Shown one piece after another: positions 8,618-17,400 of a DNA stretch of 33,330 nt. Where the stretch lies: NCBI GenBank assembly GCA_017882345.1, contig JADGPT010000008.1, positions 1-33,330 on the forward strand. Reading direction: 5' to 3'. Numbering within the stretch: the first letter of the stretch is position 1; each line of letters begins with the position of its first letter. The DNA comes from Bacteroidales bacterium. Its GTDB lineage: Bacteria > Bacteroidota > Bacteroidia > Bacteroidales > VadinHA17. The position numbers were made by a program, and so were the translations under genes. The notes beneath the pieces were generated by a model. It did not search any database. It saw only the letters and a list, made by a program, of their open reading frames with translations, and had not been told where the DNA came from.

Positions 8618-11600
8618 TTTTTTAAGGCATTACGAAATTCCTCTGATGTTACAACTCTTGTATTATATTCCTGAAGATACTTCTGATGTTCAGCATCTTT
8701 TGGATAAATATCATTCAAAGCAGGCGGATAACTTTTCATGCCATGAAACGGAAGAGGCATTACAGTATTGCCAAGGGCAGTATTTATATCGCCATCCTTA
8801 ACCCAGCCCACGCTGTGGATAAGAAAATCTCTTTTCCAGCCTTTTTTTAATTCCGGCAATCCTTTGGTATCAAAGGAAATAGATATTTCATCACCTGCAT
8901 TTGAGATAACATATTTATTATCCGATTCAGTCAGTAGCGGTAATACATCACCATATCGTGTATAGTTACCTGATAAATCGCGCCATTTTTTATTTTTATC
9001 AACATTTGAATAATCAAACCAGTGAGGTCCATATCTGCCTCCTTTTCTATAGGTGTGTGAAAATCCCCTGTAATGCAAGTCAGCGGAAACCGGATTAAGT
9101 ACAGTCGAAATAGTTGGAGAATTTGAGATATTATCAGAAAAAAATATATAATCCCAGTAAATCTCCATATTTGTCCTGATCCTGATTCTATGATCCCCTG
9201 ACAGAAATTTGGATGAAAGATCAGCAATTACTGTTTTATCCTTTCCCATCGGAAAACCCAGGTTTTCAATAACCGTTTCCCAATCACCTTTACCATTTAA
9301 AACCTGTATGAAGGGACGAATCACTTTCAGATCGCCGGATTGTGAGAGAGCAACATTAATACTGGCATCAGTAGGAAAGATCCATCCATTCAGGAAAAGG
9401 AACAGGTTTTTGGTTGTCCCATACTTACCAGGATCCAGAATCAGGTCATGCATTTCAGTAACTCCCTGGTATTTATCAGGTTTGAAATCAGCCAGATATT
9501 TGTCATCTTTCTCTGCTATAAAAGAAAGAACGTCATTTCCATGGGAATCTCTTGCAGTAACCGGGATGTGTTTTTCTTTTACCTGAAATTGTTGGTTGCC
9601 CGGGAATGGTGGTGGCGAAAATTGTTCAGGAACAAAAATGTCGACTGAATCGGGATGATCTACGGTAACCAGTTGTACCTTGTCGAAGAACATTGTCTCC
9701 CATAGTTCTGAGGTCAGCTGAATTGAATAGAGTCCGTTTTTTGGTGTTAATAAATCACCTGGTACTTTTATATAGTCATCAGATGCATCGGGGAATGCAT
9801 AAGCAGTATTGCCTCCCATAATACCAAGAGGCATTCCGAGTGCGCTTCTCCACATGACATCCTTTACAAATACAAATTCATTGCCATTCCAGGTGAAAAG
9901 AAACGGGCATGAACCTTTCAGTGTCTGTGCCTCAATCAATGCCTGATCGGTACCCGGTGAAAATATATTCTGTGGTACACCATTTGTCCAGGTGATTCTT
10001 ATAACATCGGCTTTTGACCGTGATCCAAGTCCGAAATGAACGTTAGGATCAGTCACAATCATAGATTGGTAAAGATCACCTGCACGTATTTCCACTTTTG
10101 CTCCGATTCCAAAATGGTTATTCTTTGCACTGCCGGCTCTTAACCCAATAAGCTTCATTCTGACATAATGGTTAATGTTTCCGCCGTCATTTCGTAAGAG
10201 TGAAATGCCACCATTCAAGCCGGCAATTACCACATCGATGTCACCGTCATCATTATAATCAAACAGTGCTATTTGTCTTCCTGATTTCGGTTCTTCGGGA
10301 AGCAGTCTGGAGACATCTTCAAAATTCCCTTTCCCGTCATTATGATAAAGAAACAGTCCCCGGCCACCTTTTTCTTCTGATTCACCGGCAATAATAAGAT
10401 CCTGAAATCCGTCATTGTCAAAATCAAAAAACTTAGCATCATAGACTTTAATGTGCTGAATAGCAGAGAACATTTCGTCGGTTCTTTTTTCCTGTTCAAA
10501 ACTCCCATTACCCTTATTCCGGAACAATTTTTGGCTGCCTCCATTAACTGACGAAATGAAAAGGTCAGGAAATCCATCATTATTGTAATCACCTACAGCT
10601 ACTGCACCGGATCCTCCATTACTTTTCAGACCGGTTTCTAAGGTGACATCTTTAAAAACTCCCTGCCGCTGATTAGAATATAAAACATTACTGGCATTCT
10701 CATTCACAACAAAAAGATCAATGTCGCCATCGTCATCAAAATCTCCAAATGCAGCTTCCCGGCTATTAGCATTAACACAAGATAATCCCATTTTTTCTGC
10801 CTGTTCTTCAAAAGTACCATCACCATTATTCCTGAACATCAGATTTGAATTTGATCTTGTCTCATACAGGTCAAGATCTCCATCGTGGTCCATATCAAAG
10901 AATAAAGCCTTATTTCCGCCGGATTTGCTGCCTATCTTTGCTTTATTTGTTACATCTTCAAAAACTCCTTTTCCTGCATTTCTGTATAAAACATCACCGC
11001 CCTCCTTTACAATATAGAGGTCGGGAAAACCATCGTTGTCATAATCGGCAAATGCTGCTGAAGATTCCTTGCCCGTATGTTTGATCCCGACCTGTTCTGC
11101 AACATCCTTAAACCTCCCCATATCATTATTGAAAAGGTAATGCTTATAAGATGAGGTAGCAGGATCATAACTACCCACATAAAGATCCACATCACCATCA
11201 CCATCATAATCAGCTGCCTCAACATGCGTGGAATTTTTAAATTCAGGATATTTATCCCCATCATAAACCGGAACAATATTCAACCCCGAAGATATTGTTG
11301 CATTGGTGAACTTTATTACATCCAGGAGCGATTTATTTTCACCGGGCTGGGAGGAGGGTTGGTGATCATAAGTAATAAGCGGGAAACCAATCAATGAACC
11401 ACCAGGACCCTTTAACTCCATAATACCAGCCTGATATGGTGAAGTAACCTTAAGATAATTATGGAAAATTGTAAATTGTATAAATGCATTTTCCTTATCC
11501 GGTTTTTTCAGCAATGAGAGGGTTTTATCATAATAATTAATGGCTTCCTTTGGAAACTCGGGAAATTGCTTTTGAATTATTTCCAGTTGTTCTATTGCCT

Positions 11601-12174
11601 TGTCGGTGTCACCGTTGCGGATATATATTTCGGTCAGATTAAGTCGTGGGACTAAATTTTCCGGTGCTTTTTCAACAAGCAGAAGCAGGAACTTCTTTCT
11701 TTGTTGTTGAGATTCCTCGTCAGATCCTGCAGAATATAATTCAGAAAGATCATATAGTATTTTAATATGATCAGGAGCAAATTTAAGAGCCTTTTCAAGT
11801 TCTGAAACAGCTTTTTCACGTTCATCATTCATCTGGTAAACAGTAGCCAATAATAATCTGATATCAGGATCTTTTTGATCAATTTTAATCGCTTTAAAAA
11901 GCTGTTTTTCAGCTTCCGGATATTTACCCATTCTTAGATATGCCAATCCCAGATTTGCATACCCCAGTTTTTCATCCGGTGCCAGTTTAATAAACTTCAG
12001 GAATTCCTTTTCAGCTTCATCAAGCTTAAACTCTTCAAGGTAAGCCAGGCCCATTGTCTGGGTAGTCATCAATTCAACTGATTTTTTTTTGCTGTCTTGC
12101 GGAGTCTCTTTGCAACTAAACAGAAAAGAGGAGCAAAGCATGATCAGTAATAAAATGTTATTGTTCTTCATCAT
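8614..12174 (-). CDS. TPR + FG-GAP + ASPIC/UnbV lipoprotein with ~430-aa C-terminal extension
   Basis: Lipobox LFSC. TPR repeats (EKEFLKFIKLAPDEKLGYANLGLAYLRMGKYPEAEKQLFKAIKIDQKDPDIRLLLA). Multiple DYDxDGxxDL motifs, then GIGAKVEIRAGDLYQSMIVTDPNVHFGLGSRSKADVIRITWTNG, then SCPFLFTWNGNEFVFVKDVMWRSALGMPLGIMGG and onward. Confidence 0.88.
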   Translation of the reverse strand: MMKNNNILLLIMLCSSFLFSCKETPQDSKKKSVELMTTQTMGLAYLEEFKLDEAEKEFLKFIKLAPDEKLGYANLGLAYLRMGKYPEAEKQLFKAIKIDQKDPDIRLLLATVYQMNDEREKAVSELEKALKFAPDHIKILYDLSELYSAGSDEESQQQRKKFLLLLVEKAPENLVPRLNLTEIYIRNGDTDKAIEQLEIIQKQFPEFPKEAINYYDKTLSLLKKPDKENAFIQFTIFHNYLKVTSPYQAGIMELKGPGGSLIGFPLITYDHQPSSQPGENKSLLDVIKFTNATISSGLNIVPVYDGDKYPEFKNSTHVEAADYDGDGDVDLYVGSYDPATSSYKHYLFNNDMGRFKDVAEQVGIKHTGKESSAAFADYDNDGFPDLYIVKEGGDVLYRNAGKGVFEDVTNKAKIGSKSGGNKALFFDMDHDGDLDLYETRSNSNLMFRNNGDGTFEEQAEKMGLSCVNANSREAAFGDFDDDGDIDLFVVNENASNVLYSNQRQGVFKDVTLETGLKSNGGSGAVAVGDYNNDGFPDLFISSVNGGSQKLFRNKGNGSFEQEKRTDEMFSAIQHIKVYDAKFFDFDNDGFQDLIIAGESEEKGGRGLFLYHNDGKGNFEDVSRLLPEEPKSGRQIALFDYNDDGDIDVVIAGLNGGISLLRNDGGNINHYVRMKLIGLRAGSAKNNHFGIGAKVEIRAGDLYQSMIVTDPNVHFGLGSRSKADVIRITWTNGVPQNIFSPGTDQALIEAQTLKGSCPFLFTWNGNEFVFVKDVMWRSALGMPLGIMGGNTAYAFPDASDDYIKVPGDLLTPKNGLYSIQLTSELWETMFFDKVQLVTVDHPDSVDIFVPEQFSPPPFPGNQQFQVKEKHIPVTARDSHGNDVLSFIAEKDDKYLADFKPDKYQGVTEMHDLILDPGKYGTTKNLFLFLNGWIFPTDASINVALSQSGDLKVIRPFIQVLNGKGDWETVIENLGFPMGKDKTVIADLSSKFLSGDHRIRIRTNMEIYWDYIFFSDNISNSPTISTVLNPVSADLHYRGFSHTYRKGGRYGPHWFDYSNVDKNKKWRDLSGNYTRYGDVLPLLTESDNKYVISNAGDEISISFDTKGLPELKKGWKRDFLIHSVGWVKDGDINTALGNTVMPLPFHGMKSYPPALNDIYPKDAEHQKYLQEYNTRVVTSEEFRNALKK

Positions 12175-12240
12175 ACTTGAATTGTTTTCTGGAGGTTCAA
12201 TGCATCAAAATTAAGAAATAAACGGAACTTAAGTCAGAGT

Positions 12241-13365
12241 TTACCTTTCAAGTGTGACCGGAATACCGTTTTTAATTTCTATCAGGACGGGTGTACCCAC
12301 ACGTTTTCCTTTATCATCAAATTGAATAGACCCTGTGACACCTTCAAAATGTATTTTTTTTAATGATTGTTGAATTTCATCTCTATCGGGACCGGCAATT
12401 CTGATAGCTTCAAGAAGTAAGCTCATGCCATCAAATGAATATGTTGCAATTGCACCTGGTATTTTACCATAAGTTTTCTTATAATCCTCCCGGAAGACTA
12501 TACCCTTTGATCCTGTCCGGTTTCCTGAGGAGACTAATACAACATTCTCATAATCTTTCAGGTACTGACCGGATAATTCATCTTCATAAAGAATTGACAA
12601 AGCACCAAAAACGGATTGATTCATTTTCCTTTGTCGTAACTGACGAATTAATCTCAATGAAGAAGATGGATTTCCAAATAAAACAATAGCACTGATCTCA
12701 GCTTTTTTGATCTTATCAAGTAAGTCAATAAAATCCTTATCCGGGGAATCGTAAAACAGCTGTAACGGATCTGCTTTACCTGCCAGCTTAGTTTTTTTCA
12801 GTAAGCTTTCAACAGCTAATTTCGAATCATAGCCCTTATCTGAAACGGTAGCTACTTTAGTAAGTCTTTTTTTATTGTATATTTCTTCAATGAAAGCATC
12901 TGCCTGCTGAAGATCGTTTGGTATACAGGTAAAATACCATGGTACGAAAGCCTGAGCAAGAGTAGGATCACTTGCCCATGTGGATAAATAAACAATTCTG
13001 GCTTTAGTCGTAACCTGTTCAACCAGGTGACCATTTCTCCCATCAGGAGAACCCATTATTGCACACACATTTTCTTCAAAGATTAGGTCAACTGCCTGTT
13101 TGGACCCTGTGCCCCAGGGGCCTTCCATTGACCGGATAACCAACCGGAACGGTTTACCATTTAATCCTCCATTTTCATTGGCTTTCCTTATTGCCATCTC
13201 AGCGCCATGCTTTGCAGCTATAGAATTATTATCAGGTATTAATAGTCCGATTTTTATGGTCTTGTCAGGTACTATGTGTTCTTGTATAGCTTTCACATCC
13301 ATGGCAATAAATCCAGGCAGGGCAAAAATAAAGAATGAATGTAATACTACCGAACGTAATCTCAT
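12241..13365 (-). CDS. Periplasmic LivK-type (Peripla_BP_6-like) ligand-binding protein
   Basis: Hydrophobic leader, then IKIGLLIPDNNSIAAKHGAEMAIRKANENGGLNGKPFRLVIRSMEGPWGTGSKQAVDLIFEENVCAIMGSPDG; C-terminal TYSFDGMSLLLEAIRIAGPDRDEIQQSLKKIHFEGVTGSIQFDDKGKR. Confidence 0.85.
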   Translation of the reverse strand: MRLRSVVLHSFFIFALPGFIAMDVKAIQEHIVPDKTIKIGLLIPDNNSIAAKHGAEMAIRKANENGGLNGKPFRLVIRSMEGPWGTGSKQAVDLIFEENVCAIMGSPDGRNGHLVEQVTTKARIVYLSTWASDPTLAQAFVPWYFTCIPNDLQQADAFIEEIYNKKRLTKVATVSDKGYDSKLAVESLLKKTKLAGKADPLQLFYDSPDKDFIDLLDKIKKAEISAIVLFGNPSSSLRLIRQLRQRKMNQSVFGALSILYEDELSGQYLKDYENVVLVSSGNRTGSKGIVFREDYKKTYGKIPGAIATYSFDGMSLLLEAIRIAGPDRDEIQQSLKKIHFEGVTGSIQFDDKGKRVGTPVLIEIKNGIPVTLER

Positions 13366-13379
13366 TGAGTGAGCACAAT

Positions 13380-14261
13380 CTAGATTAAAGGTTTTGGTAC
13401 TGAAATCTCTCTCCCTATTGCCTGTGCAATTTTTATAAGATCGGATATCAATCGGTCAAATTCATCAAGGTTAAGTGATTGGTAACCGTCACAAAGCGCT
13501 TCTTCAGGTTTATAATGAACTTCTATTATGAGGCCGTCTGCACCAACAGCCACTGCAGCTTTAGCCATTGGGGGTACCATCCACCTGACACCGGTTCCGT
13601 GACTTGGATCGACTATTACAGGGAGATGACTGAGCCGTTTCAACATTGGGACTGCACTGAGGTCGAGTGTATTTCGCGTTGAAGTTTCAAAAGTACGTAT
13701 CCCACGTTCACATAGAATTACCTGGTCATTACCCTGATGAAGGATATATTCAGCGGCAAGTAAGAATTCCTCTACAGTAGCCATCATCCCCCGCTTCAGT
13801 AATATCGGTTTCCTGCACATTCCCACCTCTTTCAAAAGTGGATAGTTTTGCATATTGCGTGAACCGATCTGAATCATATCGGCATAAGACGCTACCAGTT
13901 CTACCTGACGGGTATCCATCACTTCTGTTACCACAGGCAACCCTGTTTCCTTTCTGATGAGACTAAGGAGTTTTAATCCCTCTTCTCCCAAACCCTGAAA
14001 GTTATAAGGTGATGAGCGAGGTTTGAAAGCACCACCTCTCAGGATTTTTGCTCCGCCTGCCTTAACTGATCTGGCAGTTTCGAATAGTTGTTCCCGGTTC
14101 TCAACTGCACATGGTCCGGCAATAATAACAATTTCAGAACCACCTACCTGAACTCCGTTAATATTCACGATTGTGTCGTCCGGCTTTGTCTGACGACTCA
14201 CTCTTGATGGAACGGAAGATCCCCCGTTAACAGGTTTATTACATGGATTTGTTTCAATCAT
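13380..14261 (-). CDS. aroF: 3-deoxy-7-phosphoheptulonate (DAHP) synthase, AroF Ibeta-type, without the N-terminal ferredoxin-like regulatory domain
   Basis: [108 protein letters not shown]. Only ~35 residues of unrelated sequence precede the barrel. Confidence 0.9.
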   Translation of the reverse strand: MIETNPCNKPVNGGSSVPSRVSRQTKPDDTIVNINGVQVGGSEIVIIAGPCAVENREQLFETARSVKAGGAKILRGGAFKPRSSPYNFQGLGEEGLKLLSLIRKETGLPVVTEVMDTRQVELVASYADMIQIGSRNMQNYPLLKEVGMCRKPILLKRGMMATVEEFLLAAEYILHQGNDQVILCERGIRTFETSTRNTLDLSAVPMLKRLSHLPVIVDPSHGTGVRWMVPPMAKAAVAVGADGLIIEVHYKPEEALCDGYQSLNLDEFDRLISDLIKIAQAIGREISVPKPLI

Positions 14262-14276
14262 CTCTTTATTTTCAGA

Positions 14277-15584
14277 TTAATAACTTCCGGTTTTAGTTGT
14301 CTGATGAATAGTACCCATTGGTGGCGACGGGTTAAATTCGAACTTGCCATTATGAACTTCAGCCATCCAGATGTCTCCAATATCATTCCAGGTATCATCA
14401 AATACAATTTTACCTGTGACTCCCTGATAACCCTGAAAAGTTTTCAGATCAGTGAGCAGATCGCGGATAAGAACCCTGTTAAGACCGGCTTTTTGAATGG
14501 ATTCAATGATAATGTTCATACCGTCATAAGCATGCGCCGCAAATACGTCCGGTTCCTGACCGAATCTCTTGAAATAATTCGATTGAAATGCCTTTAACTT
14601 TGGGTTATCTGCATTGGGATTATACTGACAAGTAGTTACAATGCCTTCGGCCAGATTCCCTGCAATTTTAAGAAACTCAGGGGAGACCATCCTGTCAGAG
14701 CCATAGACCGGCTGTTTCAGTCCAATCGCACGTATCTGTTGTAATATCAGTGCAGATTCTTTGGCATTTCCCCAGATAAGTATAGCATCAGGCACAGTGA
14801 CTAATATTCTCTCCACCTGTGTTTTGAAATCTGTTTCACCATCGTTAAATTTCTCTTCGATAACTATTGGATGACCAACACGTGTGGCTGTCTCTGAGAA
14901 TATCTTGATACCGACTCTTCCATACCTGTTATTAGCTCTTATTACTGCTACCCTGGAATGACTATCCTTCTTATAAATCTGGTTAACCAATGCGTAGCTG
15001 CTCTGCCTGTCATCGCTGATCACGCGTATTACCCAAGGTATATTGGTCTCAGTAAAAGTTGGATCCGGATCACCTGTACAAACCATGGGTATCTCCATTT
15101 TGAGAGTAGCCCTGATTGCAACATGTGAAACTATATCGTCGATAGAACCCAGCCATGCCCAGACCTTTTCATCATCCATTTTCACCACTTCGTTGGCGGC
15201 AGCACCCCATGCTCCAACATCATTGTGGATCATTAATTTGTAGGGCATGTTATGATAGCCGCCTTTTTTATTAGCTTCTTCAATTGCCAGAGTAGCCCCG
15301 TTTAACATCTGTTTCCCCAAAGATACTATTACAGAGCCTTCCAATGGTCCAAGGAAACCGATCCGTACTTCTTTGAGATCAGAAGGAGGCTTCAATTCAC
15401 GACCCGCGCCATTAAATTGGAGTGGCACAAGAAAATGATATACATAAGCTTTCTGAAATTTTTGATAAGGGAAAATTTCATCAGTAGCTTTACCATAGTT
15501 CTGTTTCTTTTCCTGTCCTGTTATATTTGAAATGGAACTCAGAATAAGTAAAACAATTGCCAATATCCTAAAGTTAAGTTTCAT
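14277..15584 (-). CDS. Periplasmic LivK-type ligand-binding protein (second copy)
   Basis: Signal peptide MKLNFRILAIVLLILSSISNITGQ (start chosen at 15584, not the ORF-track start inside the upstream gene). VRIGFLGPLEGSVIVSLGKQMLNGATLAIEEANKKGGYHNMPYKLMIHNDVGAWGAAANEVVKM; FAAHAYDGMNIIIESIQKAGLNR. Confidence 0.85.
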   Translation of the reverse strand: MKLNFRILAIVLLILSSISNITGQEKKQNYGKATDEIFPYQKFQKAYVYHFLVPLQFNGAGRELKPPSDLKEVRIGFLGPLEGSVIVSLGKQMLNGATLAIEEANKKGGYHNMPYKLMIHNDVGAWGAAANEVVKMDDEKVWAWLGSIDDIVSHVAIRATLKMEIPMVCTGDPDPTFTETNIPWVIRVISDDRQSSYALVNQIYKKDSHSRVAVIRANNRYGRVGIKIFSETATRVGHPIVIEEKFNDGETDFKTQVERILVTVPDAILIWGNAKESALILQQIRAIGLKQPVYGSDRMVSPEFLKIAGNLAEGIVTTCQYNPNADNPKLKAFQSNYFKRFGQEPDVFAAHAYDGMNIIIESIQKAGLNRVLIRDLLTDLKTFQGYQGVTGKIVFDDTWNDIGDIWMAEVHNGKFEFNPSPPMGTIHQTTKTGSY

Positions 15585-15594
15585 GATATTATTT

Positions 15595-16170
15595 TTAGTT
15601 TGATTTGCAAATTGCATATACTTCAATTTCAACCAATAGGGTTTCCCAGCATAACCTTGCCTGAATTCCTGTGCTGGCAGGTAAAGGATCAAGATTTAAC
15701 CACTGGTAGAAAGAGGTTCGGATTTTATTGAATTCCGTATAATCCCTTTCGATATCCCTGAGATAATTTGTCGTTCTTACTACATCATGCCAGGTCATCT
15801 TTTCAGCCGAAAGAAGATTGGTTATATTAAGGTATGTTCTCCAGAGCTGTGCCTTAAAATCACCAATATGTTCGGCTTTGCCTTCCTCGTTAACGCTTGC
15901 TGTACCTGATACGAGCAAAACCTTGTGACCGCCGAAATCCAGACGCAATGCCCTGGAAAAGGATGATGGCTTCTGATAGTTATATGCTTCATTGATTACC
16001 TTTGGTGCATGGACCATATGTTTTTCAATAGGAGGTCGATCGTTATGAAGAGTTGGATAGACAGATCTGATTATTTTGTTTTCTTCGGATAATATCCCCA
16101 GCTTTTTCATTTCGAGCCGCTCTCCATCAGTAAGATTTGAGAGATCTATCAATAATTGTTTTTCATCCAT
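15595..16170 (-). CDS. RidA/YjgF-superfamily protein, possibly chorismatase-like
   Basis: VLLVSGTASVNEEGKAEHIGDFKAQLWRTYLNITNLLSAEKMTWHDVVRTTNYLRDIERDYTEFN and PLPASTGIQARLCWETLLVEIEVYAI. RidA C-terminal pattern with VEIE, but PAST replaces the PAR of canonical RidA. Confidence 0.75.
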   Translation of the reverse strand: MDEKQLLIDLSNLTDGERLEMKKLGILSEENKIIRSVYPTLHNDRPPIEKHMVHAPKVINEAYNYQKPSSFSRALRLDFGGHKVLLVSGTASVNEEGKAEHIGDFKAQLWRTYLNITNLLSAEKMTWHDVVRTTNYLRDIERDYTEFNKIRTSFYQWLNLDPLPASTGIQARLCWETLLVEIEVYAICKSN

Positions 16171-16184
16171 TAGTTCATTTTTTT

Positions 16185-16220
16185 CAAATTTTCAACTTTT
16201 CAACTCTTCAACTCTTCAAC
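16185..16220. repeat. 8-bp tandem repeat, CAACTCTT-type, ~4.5 units
   Basis: CAAATTTT-CAACTTTT-CAACTCTT-CAACTCTT-CAAC read directly. Confidence 0.85.
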
Positions 16221-16228
16221 ATTTTTAA

Positions 16229-17389
16229 CTATTTCATCAACTCTCCACGACTCACTCCTTTTTCAGTAGCAACCCAGAGGACATCTTTATCAGCATCAAC
16301 ACCAATAATGAAATTATGTGCAATTGATGGTGATAATGGTATTTCTTTAGTTGTTTTATTTATGGTGTTATCATCATTACGACCAAAATTTTTTATGATG
16401 GCCATTCCATCGTTGTTATTGTCATTTTTCTTGTATGTCACCCAGCTCTTGCCGTCAGTACTGCTTAAACCTTTGTCGCTGCAGATAAAAACCACGGGAC
16501 CTTTCGCCCTGATGAAATTGATAAAGTTGCTGGCCAGACCACTGTCATGATCGAAATACCCTTTCCAGTGACTCCCATCATAACGACTCATTCCGAAATA
16601 TGTAGATACCCACAAGATACCGTCCGCGTAAGAAGTGGCGGTGGTTATATCGTGAACTATTCCATCGTCGGGGAGGAGATCAATTTCCATTTCCCCATCT
16701 GGATCGGTATAATCCTTGAATTTTTTTGTTTTGGTTGTGTACTCAATTACACCTCCTCCCCAGGCTGCAATAAAGATCTTCCCATCTCCGGCAGAAACGC
16801 CATAAGTCCATGGCTCATGCATGGGAGCATTCTTTTCTGTAAAAATTTCCCATGCTTTTGTGTAAGTATCATAATGACCAGCTCCGCCTGCTGTGGCAGC
16901 CCATACATCTTTACCGTCACAAATAACGCAGTAAACCAGATCATTGGGAAGACCACTATTTAACTGTGTAAAGGTTTCAAATTTACCGGCTGACCATCGG
17001 TTTAAGCCGCCAAATGTTCCAATCCAAACATCGCCGGTCAGTTCGCTTACATCTATTGAAACAACACCATTATGAGCCAGACCGTCCTTTGTGGTATATG
17101 TTTTCCATTTCCCATCCTCATAAACTGAAAGACCTTCATGAGTTCCAACCAATACACGGTTTCCGTCTATGCGAACACAATAAGCATGATCTGATGGTAA
17201 ACCGTCCTTAGTTGTGAAATTTTTCCAATGGCCATACACAGGCATTGGTTTGGCATCATCTTTAGAATGGGCGTTAGCCGGGCTTTTTTCAGCAGAGGGC
17301 TGAGAATTTATAACAGCGACAGAACAAATACCGCAAAGGATCACTGCAACTGCAGTTCGCGGGATGTTTTTTCGAAATATCTTTCTCAT
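16229..17389 (-). CDS. Secreted two-component-regulator-propeller (Reg_prop-like) beta-propeller protein with no kinase domain
   Basis: Signal-like N-terminus. Repeats WKNFTTKDGLPSDHAYCVRIDGNRVLVGTHEGLSVYEDGKWKTYTTKDGLAHNGVVSIDVSELTGDVWIGTFGGLNRW and LWVATEKGVSR. Confidence 0.82.
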   Translation of the reverse strand: MRKIFRKNIPRTAVAVILCGICSVAVINSQPSAEKSPANAHSKDDAKPMPVYGHWKNFTTKDGLPSDHAYCVRIDGNRVLVGTHEGLSVYEDGKWKTYTTKDGLAHNGVVSIDVSELTGDVWIGTFGGLNRWSAGKFETFTQLNSGLPNDLVYCVICDGKDVWAATAGGAGHYDTYTKAWEIFTEKNAPMHEPWTYGVSAGDGKIFIAAWGGGVIEYTTKTKKFKDYTDPDGEMEIDLLPDDGIVHDITTATSYADGILWVSTYFGMSRYDGSHWKGYFDHDSGLASNFINFIRAKGPVVFICSDKGLSSTDGKSWVTYKKNDNNNDGMAIIKNFGRNDDNTINKTTKEIPLSPSIAHNFIIGVDADKDVLWVATEKGVSRGELMK

Positions 17390-17400
17390 GATTTTCTTTC

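Noticed and set aside
9209-11276. ORFs at 9209-9648, 10200-10592, 10721-11084, 11007-11276
   Set aside because: Shadow frames inside the 8614-12174 gene; no recognisable domains.
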